64,000 bases of DNA from Tilletiopsis washingtonensis (lineage: Eukaryota; Basidiomycota; Exobasidiomycetes; Entylomatales), in contig NW_020311998.1 in assembly GCF_003144115.1 (NCBI RefSeq), positions 880,581 to 944,580 of the forward strand. The letters run 5' to 3'. This document shows, piece after piece, positions 1 to 11,433 of the stretch; within the stretch, counting starts at the first letter, position 1, and every line of letters starts with the position of its first letter. The translations under genes were made by a program, and so were the position numbers. Below the pieces are notes generated by a model. That model made no database searches and was not told where the DNA came from. It was given only the letters and a program-made list of their open reading frames with translations.

Positions 1-1174
1 CAGCACCGGCGACGGACCCGAGCCCGGCTCCGTCTCTGCGTCGCGGAGCCCGACGCTCGAGCTCAAGAGCCTGCCGGCGCCGAGCTTTGCGCAGAGCGTC
101 GGGCCCGCTGCCACGCCGCGCGCGGGCGATGCGGCGCAGCGCGCGGCCTCGCTGGCGAGCGGTGGACAGGAAGAGGAGGGACAGGCGAGCGAGTCAGACG
201 CAGCACGCGGCGAGACGGCGGCGAGCCCGTACGACGGCGATGTGGAGTACGCGGCCCGCACGCCGCAGACCAACGCCGGCGGCCACCACGGCTCCGGTGC
301 GCAGGCAGCCGGCCACAGTCCTGCCGGCGCCTCGGCCAGCCTGAGCTACGGCACGGCGCCGCCCGACACGCCTTCACATTCGTACCTGGGGCCCAGCGGC
401 ACGCTCGTGGCGCAGGGCACGCTGCCGCGCTCGGCGCGCGCCGAGACGCCGCACTCCGAGGTGCCCGTGCCGATTGCGACCAATGAGACCATCCGAGAGT
501 ACATCCACAAAGCCATCCACCAGCCCGACCCGCTGCGGCAATACAAGATCAACCTGCCGCCGGACGGCGGGCGCAACCCGGATCGGCCCGTGCGCATCTA
601 CGCCGACGGCGTGTACGACCTCTTCCACTACGCGTGAGTCGCATTGCTCGCCTCATGTGGTGCACCGCTGAGCCCCTTTCACGCAGCCACTCGCTGCAGC
701 TGCGCCAGGCCAAGCTCTTCTTCCCCTGCGTGCACCTCATCGTCGGCGTCGTCTCGTCGCAGTCGTGCGCGCAGCACAAGAACGAGCCCGTGCTCTCTTC
801 TGCCGAGCGCTACGCCAGCGTGCGCAACTGCCGCTGGGTCGACGAGGTGCTGGAGGATGCGCCGTGGGTCATTGACCAGGACCTCATCGACCGCCTGCGC
901 ATCGACTATGTGGCGCATGACGAGGCGCCGTATGCGAGCAAGGACGGCGGCAGCACCGACATCTACGGCTTCTGCAAGGACCAGGGCCGCTTCCTGCCGA
1001 CGCTCCGCACGCCGGGCGTGTCGACGACGGAGCTGCTGGGGCGCAGTGAGTGCTGGCCGAAGCGCGAGCAGGAGCTGGTGGCTGACATGCTCCGCCGCAG
1101 TCGTCACCCAGTTCAAGCAGCACAAGTGGGACGACAAGCTTGCCAAGGTTCTCGGGGACGTCAGCATCGACTGA
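1..1174 (+). CDS. PCT1: Choline-phosphate cytidylyltransferase, 5' end outside window
   Basis: Makes CDP-choline from CTP and phosphocholine, the rate-setting step of the Kennedy pathway to phosphatidylcholine. Exons as read: <2-633, 687-1045, 1101-1174; the introns are 53 and 55 nt and the phases agree. The first 170 or so visible residues are Ser/Ala/Pro-rich and disordered and stay open to the window edge, so the true start lies upstream. The catalytic domain follows: RIYADGVYDLFHYAHSLQL (nucleotidyltransferase HxGH region), HLIVGV, RYASVRNCRWVDEV, IDYVAHDEAPY and the RTPGVSTTELL signature (RTxGIST of the family). The protein ends soon after, with no long amphipathic lipid-binding tail, so membrane regulation may rest elsewhere. 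Oddity: the HxGH motif reads HYAH, the Ala codon being split by intron 1. Family identity is very secure; the internal start is unknown. Confidence 0.93.
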
Positions 1175-1675
1175 GCGGGCGGCAGTGCGGATCGTGAGAC
1201 AATTCATGCGTGCGACATCGCGAGGCGCCGGGCACAGAGAGACGCAAGTCAACGGTGAGAGAGGTGACGCATGGCTTGCAGCTGGGGTTGCCCGGGCGTG
1301 GGCCGGTCGGGTGGCACCAACGCCGGTACAGGGTGTGCAGAGGCAGGCGCAAGTGCGATCCGACCCACGGGCAAGGATCGTGGCCAGAGGGGGCGAAAGA
1401 GAGAGAAGATCCGTGTGGACAGTGGCTTGGTGTGGCGCCCTAGACGGCGGCCGCGCGCGCGCACAGCTGGGGGTGACGCCGATAAGGGCAAGACAGAGCA
1501 GAGAAAGACACCATACAGAGGGCAGATGGAGCAGTGCAGACGGGACAGGAGGAGAGGAGGTGAGAGAGGGTGGCTGTGGGAGCTAACGAATGTGGGGCCG
1601 TGCAGGCCGGGAGGGCGCTCAAGCACCGTGGTGGCGGCGTGGATGCCGTCGCTGGATGGCGAGGCGACGCACGCA
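1175..1675. other. Convergent 3' intergenic region
   Basis: About 500 bases between the stop codons of PCT1 (+) and the 7TM gene (-). It is purine-rich on the + strand in places (around 1380-1570). It presumably holds both 3' UTRs. I see no convincing gene, RNA or repeat. Confidence 0.6.
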
Positions 1676-3578
1676 TCACCTGCTCAGCCGCAGGATCTCG
1701 ACGGAGCCAGAGCCGAGCGTCGTGCTGCTGCGCGCGTCGTTGGACGAGCCGTTCGGTGGAGCCGCAAACGTCTGCGGGTCTTCGGCTGGCGTTGAGATCT
1801 CCGAGGCCGGCTTCTCCATGACGAAGCTGTCGGCGCCGGCGTCGATGCTGCGGCTCTCATCCTTCTCGTCGGTCCAGCTGTTGCTGTTGCTCTTGGTCTC
1901 GCGGCGCGCGACGGCGCTCGGGAAGCGCGGCAGGTACGGCGAGAGGTTGGGCTCCGAGTCGAACGCCGCATGCTCGCGGCGCGAGTGCCGCGGCGAGCCG
2001 CTGTCGGATGCCTGCTCAATGTCTTCGTCCGCGTCTGCGTAGTGTCGCCGGTGCGGGCTGGTCGGAACGTGGCCCAGCTCGAGCTCGTGGCCTTCGTCCG
2101 AAGCGAGGTCGTGGCGGCCCAGACCGTACAGACGCTCGGACGGCGGAGAGCGACGCCGGCTGCGCTGCTGTTGCTCCATGAACAAGCCGTCGCCGGTGAG
2201 CGCTGGCGACATGACGACGGTCTCGTCGATGCTACGGCTCTGTCAGTCGCGTGCAGTGGTGCGACGTTCACGACCGACTCACGTGTACGAGATGGCATCA
2301 AGGCCCGTCGTGGTGCGGCGCTTCTTGCGTGCGTGGAAGCTGTTGACCCCTGGGTCGCCGGCGCCCATCAGGTCGTCCTCGTCGTTGACGCCGCCATGCG
2401 CCCAGCCCTTGGACGCGAGCACGAGGCGCGAGGCGATGATGGTGTGCACCGCAAAGGCGATGGGCGACATGAGGTGCGTGTAAACGACGCTCGAGACGCT
2501 CAGCTGCGGATTTGTGGTCAGCATCGGGCTGTCAGCGAAGGATGCCAGCGAAGCTGCGCACCTCTGTGATCAGACAGCCCAGGTTGAAGCAGGTGCTGGC
2601 GCCGAAGTAGGCCAGGTTGCTCGCCCAGACTTCGCTATGTGTCAGCGCAAGATGAAACACACGAGTGCCAGCGAGACTTACGCCAGCGACGCGAGCGGGC
2701 CGAGCGAGCTACGCTGCCCTTTGCACTGCCAAGACGAGCCAGACGCAGCCACGTGCCGAGCAGCACCTGTTGCGCTGCGTCAGTGGGCTGGTCTCTGGTG
2801 AACGAAGGGGCAGTCACTCACGCAGCCGTCGAAGAGCACAGAGGCGCCCCATGCTGCAGCGCCCCACCGCGGAAAGCGGCCGGGTTGACAGACGGAACCC
2901 CAGGGCGTGCGATTGACGTACGGCACCGGGTAGCCTTTCAGCCCGGTCACGGTGTAGATCCACACGCCGCCGCAGCAGAGCCACAGCTGGGACACAGGCA
3001 GGTGAGCACGGGTGCCAAGTGACAGCCAGAGCGAGACGCACCACGTAGTATGCCGTCATGACTGCTCGGTCGCCGTTGTACAGGATGGCGAGACGCATGA
3101 GGAAGATGGATGCAGCTGCGGCCCAGATGACGACGTACTGCGACGCCAGGTGTCAGTATCCTGAGCCTGCGATCTTCCATCTGGCTACCCACGAGCGCAT
3201 AGATGGCCGTAAAGAGCGGCTGGCACATGTCGGGCTTGACGTTGGAGAAGAAGAAGATCATCGTCACCGCCATGGAGGCGGCACAGGCGTAGCGCACGAG
3301 CAGCACGGCCAGGCGCGCGGGCAGGATCTTGCCCTGCAGCAGCAGCTTCCACGTGCGCAGCTCGGCGGGGAAGTGCTGGATGTGCTCCCAGCCGATGACG
3401 GCCATGGCCGAAATCGTCACGAGCATCAGCACCTGGACCTGTGGCGGAGACCGTGAGCAGAGGGCAGACCGGCGTCCGCGGCGGCACGCACCTGGTGCTG
3501 GATGCTGAACCACAAGTCGATCTGCGCTGGTGGCCAGTCCTTGATGCTCACGATCATCTCGGGCCCGGCGGCGTCCAT
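1676..3578 (-). CDS. Orphan seven-helix membrane protein (DUF6533-like)
   Basis: Eight exons: 3578-3492, 3438-3193, 3137-3042, 2986-2822, 2766-2682, 2629-2562, 2503-2283, 2231-1676, joined by 48-58-nt introns in consistent phase, giving 507 residues. The protein has a short N-terminus (29 residues), seven hydrophobic segments (roughly residues 30-50, 65-90, 100-130, 140-160, 180-215, 225-250 and 250-280) and a long hydrophilic Ser/Asp/Glu/Arg-rich tail of about 220 residues. The stretch after helix 1 (GWEHIQHFPAELRTWK) resembles the WE/D..L..E...W motif of basidiomycete DUF6533-type membrane proteins. Helix number, short N-terminus and long tail match receptor topology, but no ligand or G-protein evidence exists. 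The start was chosen because it joins exon 2 in frame by a good 53-nt intron. Likely a plasma-membrane sensor; function unknown. Confidence 0.8.
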
Positions 3579-5468
3579 GCTGGGCAACGTCGGCGGTCGA
3601 GCGTGCGAGAAGCGTTGGCGCTCGCGGTACGGTCAGTGGACAGCGAGGCTGAGACGACGACGGTGCGAGAGTGCGGTGAAGGACTCCGTTCCGAGTCCGA
3701 GGGGGAGGATGCTTGACGAGGGAGAAGGAGCGTGGACCAGGTGGGAGATGGTGGTGATGAACACCGAGGCGACAGGGTGCTTGAACGCCTGTCGGCGCAG
3801 AGAGCACGCGAGATGGGGTGAGAGGTTGGCGCGCCATGTGGGCGAGAGGAGCTGACGCGCCTGTGCTGCTGGCCTGCCCGCCACTCACCAGACTGACCGC
3901 CTGCCTGTTGATGCTGATTGCCTGCGCGGAGGTCTCACGACCCGGCAGTGGCCGGCACGCACTCCTGTCGCGGTGCGAGAACGGCGTTCTGCTGGCAGCG
4001 GGCCGGCGGTGGTGCGGCAACCACCCTGCTGCCCGGCACCTGGCAGGCTTGCAGCGACGTCGCCGAGGTGTTGTGTGCAGAGCCGCGCACCACGTGGGAG
4101 CCTGGCGGCTGCTGATGGCATGCTGCTGCGAGCGTCGCGCGGGCACGCGACGGCGGCCCCCTGACGAGTGCGCTGCACGCGGCGCCGCCCCCTGAGAGGC
4201 TGCTTAGACACACGGCCCGCGTGCGAGTCTGCGAGCAGGGGCGTAGCCGTGCTTCCAATTCTAGGCCACACTTCATCTGCAGAGCTAAGCCGCAGTTTAT
4301 CCTATCAGAGTGTCCTTGGGTGGCCTCTGCCCAAGTGCCCGGCCCGGCAGCTGCCCAGAAATGCCTCCGCGGCAAGAGCGATCTGATGCGCTGGCCAGCA
4401 ACAACACCCCGCGGCGAGGCGCTGCGCCCGCGCCGCTGCGCCAGCGCCCTCGGTGCCGTCTCTTGCGGATCCGAGAAGCACCTTGTCATGCCGCTGACAA
4501 AAGATGCCGCCGGCACCGCATGGGCGTGCAGCAGCAGGGTGGATGCTCGTTGCGCCGCCGCCGGGCGTTGAGACAGGAGCATTGGGCGTCGCTGCGCCGC
4601 GCGTGACCGCGTGGTGAGAAGCAGATGGCAGACGTCGAAGCTGCGTTGCGCTCGACAGACCACACAGGCCGCCTGTATAGGTGCCCTCTGAACGCGCTCC
4701 GACTACACGCGCCGCGAGGAGAGCGCGGCCGCAAAGCGCTGGCGTCATCGTTCCCTCTTGGCCCCTCGGGAGCAGCGGGCCGCGCGATTAGAGCGGAGGA
4801 AGAAGCCGCGCTCGCACGCAGAGTGGATGACGAGGAGGGTGCGTCTGGGCGGAAAACGCGGTCCTTCCCTCAAGACCTGGGAGCTGTGTGTGTGGACTTG
4901 TTGCAAGCTGCAGCAGTGTCCCGGCGAGGTCGAATGCGGCAGCGAGTGCAAAAAGAGAACGTGGCGAGAATGGGATGGCGGTGCAAAGACACCGCGCGTG
5001 CCGAGGCCGCCTGAAGATTCGCACCTTCGCGCTCAGGGGTGCGCTGTGTGCGAGCCGCGAGGAGGTGAGATTGCCGGCCAGCCTCATGGTGCATCGGTGG
5101 CTTCACTCACCTTGCAAAGTGCGCCTGCTCTTGGTGACCGACGGCACCGCGGAGAGAAGGGCCGCGGACAAGACGGCCGAAGGCGAGCGCTCCTTGCGGT
5201 GCGCAACGAGCTCGACCGAGCGACAAGCGAGCCGCGACCAGCACTCCCTCATGCTCGCAGGCAACGCCCCAAGGGTCAGCAGAGAGGAGAAGCCGGGTCA
5301 TGATGATATGCGCATGTGTATTTTGGTCCTCTACCGGCAGAGAGAGCTGTGGCGCGCGTTATATACATATGAGGGAGTGCAGGTGTGACCCGAGCAGGTC
5401 CGTGTCTATTTTCCAGCCGTCGTGCGGCGGCGTTGCTGCGGCTGCAGCAGATCCTTCGACGTGCACGC
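3579..5468. other. Intergenic, upstream of the 7TM gene
   Basis: Nearly 1.9 kb between the 7TM start and the stop of the Ca2+-ATPase gene. All long open frames here are arginine/alanine-rich artefacts of GC content, without domains, conserved splice joins or hydrophobic pattern. An AT-rich patch (TTATATACATATG) lies near 5358-5370, close to the ATPase 3' end. I see no tRNA-like box B and no repeat. Confidence 0.55.
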
Positions 5469-8400
5469 CTACTTCTCGGCCAGCTCGGCCTCGCGCCGCT
5501 GCTTGCGCTCGGCGGCCGTGGCCCAGCGCGTGATGAACTTGCACACCTCCTCGATGAGCAGCACGGGCAGACTGCCGTAGAGTACGGCTGTGGCGAAGGG
5601 GGTCAGCATGGCGCGGCGGCGCATGGCGTGCAAGCAAGACGCACCCTGCAGCTCGACGCGGTTGAGCGACGTGACGTGGAAGAGGTCCTGGAACATCGGC
5701 ACGACGCAGATGGTGTAGTGCAGGCCCAGGCTGAGCACGATGGCGCCGATGAGGTACGGGTTCGAGAAGGGGCTGGTGGTGAAGAGCGAATCGGCGTCCG
5801 AGAGCGCATTGACGGCGTTGAGCATCTCAATCACGACGAGGATGCTGAGCGAGATCGTCGAGGCCGCGCGTGCGTCGTCGAAGATGCCGCAGCCCTTCTC
5901 GAACGAGGCGCATTGGTGGAAGTGCGTGAGCTCGTGCCACGAGATCTGCGGGCCGCCGGGGTAGTACATGAACCACCATGCGTAGCCGCCGCAGGTGGCG
6001 GCGCCAATGTAGATGCCGACGGCGCACCAGCGAGCGAAGCCGGCAAGCGTGACAAGCGGGTCGCTGCGGCGACGCGGCGGCACCGACATGATGCCAGCGT
6101 CCGGCGGGTTGAAGCCAAGAGCGGTGGCAGGCAGGCCGTCGGTGACAAGGTTGACCCAGAGCAGCTGCACGGGAATGAGCGCCTCGGGCATGCCGCAGAG
6201 CACGGTGAGGAAGATGGAGACAACCTCGCCGATGTTGCTCGAAATGAGGTAGCGGATGAAGGCGAGCGTGTTGTTGTAGATGGCACGGCCCTCCTCGACG
6301 GCCGCCTCGATAGTGGCAAAGTTGTCGTCGGCAAGCACCATGTCGGCCGCCAGCTTGGCCACGTCGGTGCCCGTGCCCATGGCGATGCCGATGTCGGCGC
6401 GTTTCAGCGCCGGCGCGTCGTTGACTGGAAACGTGTGTGAGCGAACACGCTGCGGGGACTCGCTACAGCCCACTCACCTCCATCGCCGGTCATCGCGACC
6501 ACGAGACCCTGCTTCTGGAGCAGCTCGACGAGCTGGCTCTTGTGGCTCGGCTCCGTGCGCGAGAAGAGGCTGGCGCGCAGGACGGCGCGCTTCTTGCCTG
6601 CCTCGTCGAGGTCATCGAACTCGCGGCCAGTGAACGACTTGCCCTCCAGGGCCTCCTTCTCCTCGAAGATGCCAATCTGCCGGCAGATCGTCTCGGCCGT
6701 GGCCTTGTTGTCGCCGGTGATCACAATGACGCGGATGCCCGCGGCGCGGCAGCGCGCAATGGCGCTGGCGACCTCGGGACGCGGAGGGTCGAGCATGCCG
6801 ACGAGGCCGACGAAGCGCATCTTCTGCTCGAAGCGCTCGTAGTCGGCCGCGGAGTCGGAGGCGTACTTGGAAGTGTCCAGCGTGGCGCCCTCGACAGTTG
6901 CGAGCGCGAGGACGCGCAGGCCCTGCGAGGCGTAGCCAGCGACAGTGGCGTCGAGCGCCTGGCGCGTCAGCTCGTCGATCTCAATCTCCTCGCCCGACGC
7001 CAGGAGCGCAGTGCTGCAGCGCGCAATGACGGCCTCGGGCGCGCCCTTGACGAGCAGCGCACCCTTGCCGTCCTCGCGGCGCACAAGCGTCGACATGCTC
7101 TTGCGCTCGCGCCCAAACTCGAGCGTGAGCACGCGCGGCAGCTCCTGCGCGTAGGCATCGCAGATGCTGCTGGCGCGCGCCTCGAGCGGAAGCTCAGCTG
7201 CGCGCGCAGTGAGCGCAGCATCGTGCGAGCCGAGCTTCTCGACGAGCACCTTCAGCGCCGCCTCGGTGGGCTGGCCCACGGCAGCGAACGAGCCCTTCTC
7301 GCGCACGATGCTCGAGTCGTTGCACACAGCCGCGACCTGGGCGAGGGCGTGCACGGCACCGCCGCGCTTGTTGAGGCCCTCCTGCGCCTTGCCGCCGGCC
7401 GTGATGGCGCCGACGGGCGAGAAGCTCGTGCCCTCGACCTTGTACGCGACCGTCTCGCCCTGCGCGCCCAGCACGGCAAAGCGTGTCACGCTCATCTGGT
7501 TCGTCGTGAGCGTGCCCGTCTTGTCGGAGCAGATGACGTTGGTGCTGCCCAGCGTCTCGACGCTCGGCAGGTGGCGCACAATGGCGTTGCGCTTGGCCAT
7601 CTTGCGCGTGCCGAGGGCCAGGCACGCCGTGATGACGGCAGCGAGGCCTTCGGGAATGGCAGCGACGGCCAACGCAACGGCGATCTTGAAGTAGTAGATG
7701 GCGCCCTTGAAGGCGCCGCCGTGCGACGGGTCGGTGAAGTGGCGGATGTTGATGAGCCAGACGAGGATGCAGATGATGGAGATGACCTTTGCGAGCGTGT
7801 CGCCAAACTCGTCGAGCTTCTGCTTCAGCGGCGTCTTCTCGTCCTCCTCGTTGCTGATGGCGGCGTGAATGTCGCCGATGGCCGTGTGCGACCCCGTGGC
7901 CGTCACGACGGCAAGCGCCGTGCCGTTGGTGATCGTCGTGCCGCTGAAGAGCATGTTCGTCATGTCTTGCCGCACCGCGCGCTCGTCGCTCACGACGGCC
8001 AGGCTCTTGTTGACGCTCTGCGACTCGCCCGTGAGGATCGCCTGGTCCACGCGGAACGCAGACGACTGGACCGAGACGAGACGCGCATCGGCGGGAATCT
8101 TGGCGCCCACAGTGACGGAGATGATGTCGCCCGGCACGAGCTCGGCGGCGCGCACGCGCACCGACGCTCCGCCGCGGATGACAGTGGCCGAGTCAGGAGA
8201 ATACTCCTTGAGCGCCTGAGTGCACGAGCGAGCATCAGCATTCCGAGCCAGCGAGGTGCACCAGCGCCACGAGAATTGCCTCGCGCTCTGCTGTGTCCCT
8301 GCTCCCTGCGGTGGGGAAGGCCGCAGTTGCGCGCAGCAGCTGGGCGGTCCTGCCCATCAAGGCGTCCAGCTTGCGCTCAAAAGCGCAAGTGCTCTCGGCA

Positions 8401-9055
8401 CTCGAGCAGGGCCGGCTCAGCTGCGCCACCCGCTGAGTACGACGCAAGCGCCTTAGCTGTGCAGAAAGCGCGCCTCACGCCCCGCCTCCACTTTGGCCAG
8501 CAAGGCACATCCAGGCCGCATCTCGCAGCCTTCTCGCATCGCACACGACTCACATCAATAGCCATGTCTGCGTTTCTCTCCTGCACCACACCAACAGTCG
8601 CGTTGGCGGCGAGGATCAGGAAGATGACGCCCGGCTCGACGAGGGCGCCGAGCAGGCTCGAGTCGGCCTCGCGCTCGAGGAGCGCCAGCACAAAGCTGAC
8701 GCACGCCGAGGCGAGGAGGATGATGACGAGCTGGTCTTGGAACTGCGCCAGAATGAGCATGTAGAGCGGCGTCGGCGGGTCCGAGGGCAGCACTGTGCGT
8801 GGAGATGTAAGTGGATGCACGGAAGGGCACATCAACGTGGGCTCCGGCCTCGCTCTCGCTGCCAGCGCAACAAGGCGCGCTGCCATGCGGTCGCTCCCCT
8901 CCACGCAGCCCAGCCAACTCACCATTCTCGCCGACGGCGCGTCTGCGCTCCTCGACGTCGGCCTCGTTGAGCCCCTGCTCGGGCTGCACGCGCAGCGAGG
9001 CCAGCACCTCGCCGGCGGCGAAGGTCCAGGGCGCGGGCGGCGGCGTGAAGGACAT
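5469..9055 (-). CDS. ECA1: SERCA-type (P2A) Ca2+-transporting ATPase
   Basis: Pumps cytosolic Ca2+ into the ER at the cost of ATP. Exons: 9055-8923, 8792-8554, 8215-6478, 6424-5645, 5587-5469, giving 1002 residues, the usual SERCA length. Visible motifs: TGES (about 186-189, actuator), [10 protein letters not shown] with phospho-acceptor Asp355, KGAPE (nucleotide domain), TGDGVNDAP (about 700-708). The Ca-site residues match SERCA1: Glu313 in PEGL (TM4), Asn767 and Glu770 (TM5), Asn795/Thr798/Asp799 in WVNLVTDG (TM6), and the Glu of VVIEMLNA (TM8). These and the loop ELTHFHQC separate it from Golgi PMR1 pumps. Introns are 130, 338, 53 and 57 nt; the 338-nt one is unusually long for this genome. 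It is divergent from PIS1 over 776 bases. The symbol follows the Ustilago/Cryptococcus naming and is by family only. Confidence 0.95.
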
Positions 9056-9831
9056 GATGGGCGCGGGCGGCGCGCTGTGCGCTGAGGGAAGAGTAACGAA
9101 AGGACAGTCGGGGCTGTAGGCCAGGCACGATGCAAGGTGGGGTGTGCCGGCGATGGAGTTGGTGGTGGCGAAGGATGGGCTCTGAGCCAGGCGAGGCGAG
9201 AGGAAGGAACACGTTGGCAAGCCCGCTCTCCGCTCGGCGCACGGTCGCGCCCCTCGCGCGCCTGCGCCCCGCGTCACCGCACCGACGCATGCGAGAAGAA
9301 TCGCCAAGGCGCGCGAGTGAGCGTGACTAAGCAGCCACCCCGTCTGAGCGCCCTCCACTCTTGCAGCTCGAGGAGCCAGCAGCGTGTGCTTGGAGCCACT
9401 GCTGCAGATGCACAAGCCTCAGGCGCAGTCTCAAGCTCCCAGAAGGCGCCGTCCAGGGGCATCGCAAAGCGCACTTTTGGAGCAAGGGACGCTGCCACGT
9501 CGTCCACTTTCCAGCCGCGGCCCAACTCGGCGCCCGCGCAGTCGGCCGAGCATGTGCGTCACTCGCCCGTTCCGGCTGCGTGGCTCCGCGCGGCGCTGCT
9601 GCTGCTTGCGCGCCTCTGTGCAGGCCGGCTGCCTCGCGCGGGCCGCGAGGTGGGGCAAGATCTAACGCCGCGCTCCGCTGCACCGGAGCCGGCGCCGGCT
9701 CGCCTTCTCGCTTCCTTCCCCACCGCCGCCGTCGCTTTCTCCGTCTCCGTCTCTCATTTCCGGTCGCCAGTCCCTCGTCGCCGTCTCTGCGCGCTCTTCT
9801 CTCGCGCCGCACGCCGCACGCAGCAGCAGTC
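9056..9831. promoter_or_regulatory. Shared divergent promoter region, ECA1/PIS1
   Basis: 776 bases separate the start codons of the Ca2+-ATPase (-) and PI synthase (+). The PIS1-proximal part holds a pyrimidine-rich stretch; otherwise it is GC-rich without a TATA box I can defend. Both products act in the ER membrane, so joint control is possible but only inferred. Confidence 0.5.
9701..9760 (+). promoter_or_regulatory. PIS1: CT-rich tract before PIS1
   Basis: About 60 bases dominated by C and T, ending 71 bases before the PIS1 start codon. Pyrimidine blocks of this kind are common in TATA-less fungal promoters near transcription starts. Seen directly; the role is inferred. Confidence 0.4.
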
Positions 9832-11433
9832 ATGTCGCGCTCCACGCGCGCCAACCCGGCGCCGACGGCCAAGGCCGCGCCGCCGCCTGCCGTCTCGGAC
9901 GAGGATGCGCCCGTCATGACGCGCCAGCTCAGCAGCACCAGCCGCGCCACGCAGGAGGCCAACCGCGCACAGGAGAACATCTTTCTCTTCGTGCCCAACC
10001 TCATCGGTGAGCAGCGCGCCTGGCAGAGCTGCATGTGTGGAGGGAGCGTGCAGAAGAGTGGCGGCGCAGGCAGATCACGCGGCACAGCGCAGAGGCCGTG
10101 CGCGAGAGGCGCCGGGGGGGACGGGAGAGCAGACGATGCGGCAGCGTCGGAGTAGGTGCGAGGGCTGGACTGGGCGTGCTACTCCTCTGGAGATGGATGT
10201 CGTGGTCGCGGCGCGAGGAGAGCAATGCGAGCCTGCGCGAGGTGGAAGAAGTATCGATGGGCGCGCTGCATGCCGGAGATCGGGTCAGGCGAGTGCGAAG
10301 AGTCGTGCTTCTGCGAGCCGTCCTGCTAGTCGTCGCGACACGTCAGGTGTCCCTCAGCCTGCCGCACTGCAGTTCCTTTTTATCGCCGGACCTCCAGCCA
10401 CTGACCCCTCTTGCCGGCCTACAGGCTACGCGCGCATCATCCTCGCGGCGCTCTCGCTCATCTACATGAAGTCAAATCCCAAGTACTGCACCTTTCTGTA
10501 CGGCGTCTCGTGCCTGCTGGATGCGGCCGACGGCGTCGCGGCACGGCGGTTGGGCCAGAGCACAAAGTTCGGCGCCGTACTGGACATGGTCACTGATCGG
10601 TGAGTGTCGTCGGTGCGTGAAGCTAGGAGAGGGCTACGCGCGTGCTGACACGGAGAACAGGTGCACGACGTCCTGCCTGCTCTGCTTCCTCGTCACGGCC
10701 TACCCGCGCTGTGCACTCATCTTCCAGGCGCTTATCACGCTCGACTTCTCGAGCCACTACATCCACATGTACAGGTGAGTGTGGGCGCAGGCACAAGAAA
10801 GGGGCGTACACGCGTGCAGTGGAGCGCTGCGAGAGCGTACATTGCGCGCAGAGAGCCACACGGTCGGCTGCTGGTTGGGCTGCAAGTGCCGAAGATGTGC
10901 GCAGAGAGCGCCTGGCTCTGCGATGGTCTGCTGGGGTGCCGCGCCGCCGCCGGCTTGCACCTTTCTATCGCGTGCAGCATCGTTGATCCCTACTGCTCAG
11001 CTCGCTCATCACGGGCTCGACGTCGCACAAGGTGGTCAAGTCGGACGTCTCGCGCCTGCTGCAGCACTACTACTCGCAGCGCTGGCTCTTCTTCTACTGT
11101 GCCGGCAACGAGCTCTTCTTCGTCTGTCTCTACCTCATGGACTTCTACCCCACGCCGCTGGGCCTGCAGCCCGAGTGGCTCATTGCCGCGCTGCCCGTGC
11201 ACACTGCAAACGCCCTCACCACGGCGGCCGTGCAAGATCCCAAGGGCTGGGCCGCACTGCTCTTTGCCGTCATCCGCAACGCCACGTGGCCGCAGATCGC
11301 CGGCGCCCTGACGTTCCCGATATGCGCGGCGAAGCAGCTCTTCAACGCCCTCCAGTTCTGGAAGGCTGCAAAGGTGCTCGTGGGCATCGACCTCATCGAG
11401 CGGGCACAGGCGCGGTTGGAGAAGAAGGCATAG
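9832..11433 (+). CDS. PIS1: CDP-diacylglycerol-inositol 3-phosphatidyltransferase
   Basis: Joins CDP-diacylglycerol and myo-inositol to make phosphatidylinositol in the ER membrane. Exons: 9832-10006, 10425-10599, 10661-10774, 11001-11433, giving 298 residues. After a polar N-terminus of about 50 residues, helix 1 begins at NIFLFVPNLIGYARI. The CDP-alcohol phosphotransferase signature is complete: D91-x2-D94-G-x2-A-R-x8-G-x3-D112-x3-D116 in LLDAADGVAARRLGQ and FGAVLDMVTDR. The next exon carries TLDFSSHYIHMYSSL, typical of PI synthases, followed by further helices and a basic end (RAQARLEKKA). Introns 1 (418 nt) and 3 (226 nt) are long for this genome; intron 2 is 61 nt. The start lies 71 bases after a CT-rich tract. 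The identification is secure. Confidence 0.95.

Noticed and set aside
2947-4146. A single 399-codon frame that would extend the 7TM protein upstream.
   Set aside because: It reads through good introns and its upstream half is low complexity; the spliced start at 3578 gives a natural N-terminus leading into helix 1.
5455-5500. ER retrieval KKxx signal at the Ca2+-ATPase C-terminus.
   Set aside because: The protein ends ELAEK, with no Lys at the -3 and -4 positions.
6437-8764. A 775-codon open frame on the + strand opposite the Ca2+-ATPase.
   Set aside because: It runs antisense to a certain gene and straight through its introns, has Arg/Ala/Asp composition and no domains. G/C-ending codons on the true strand create such stop-free shadows.
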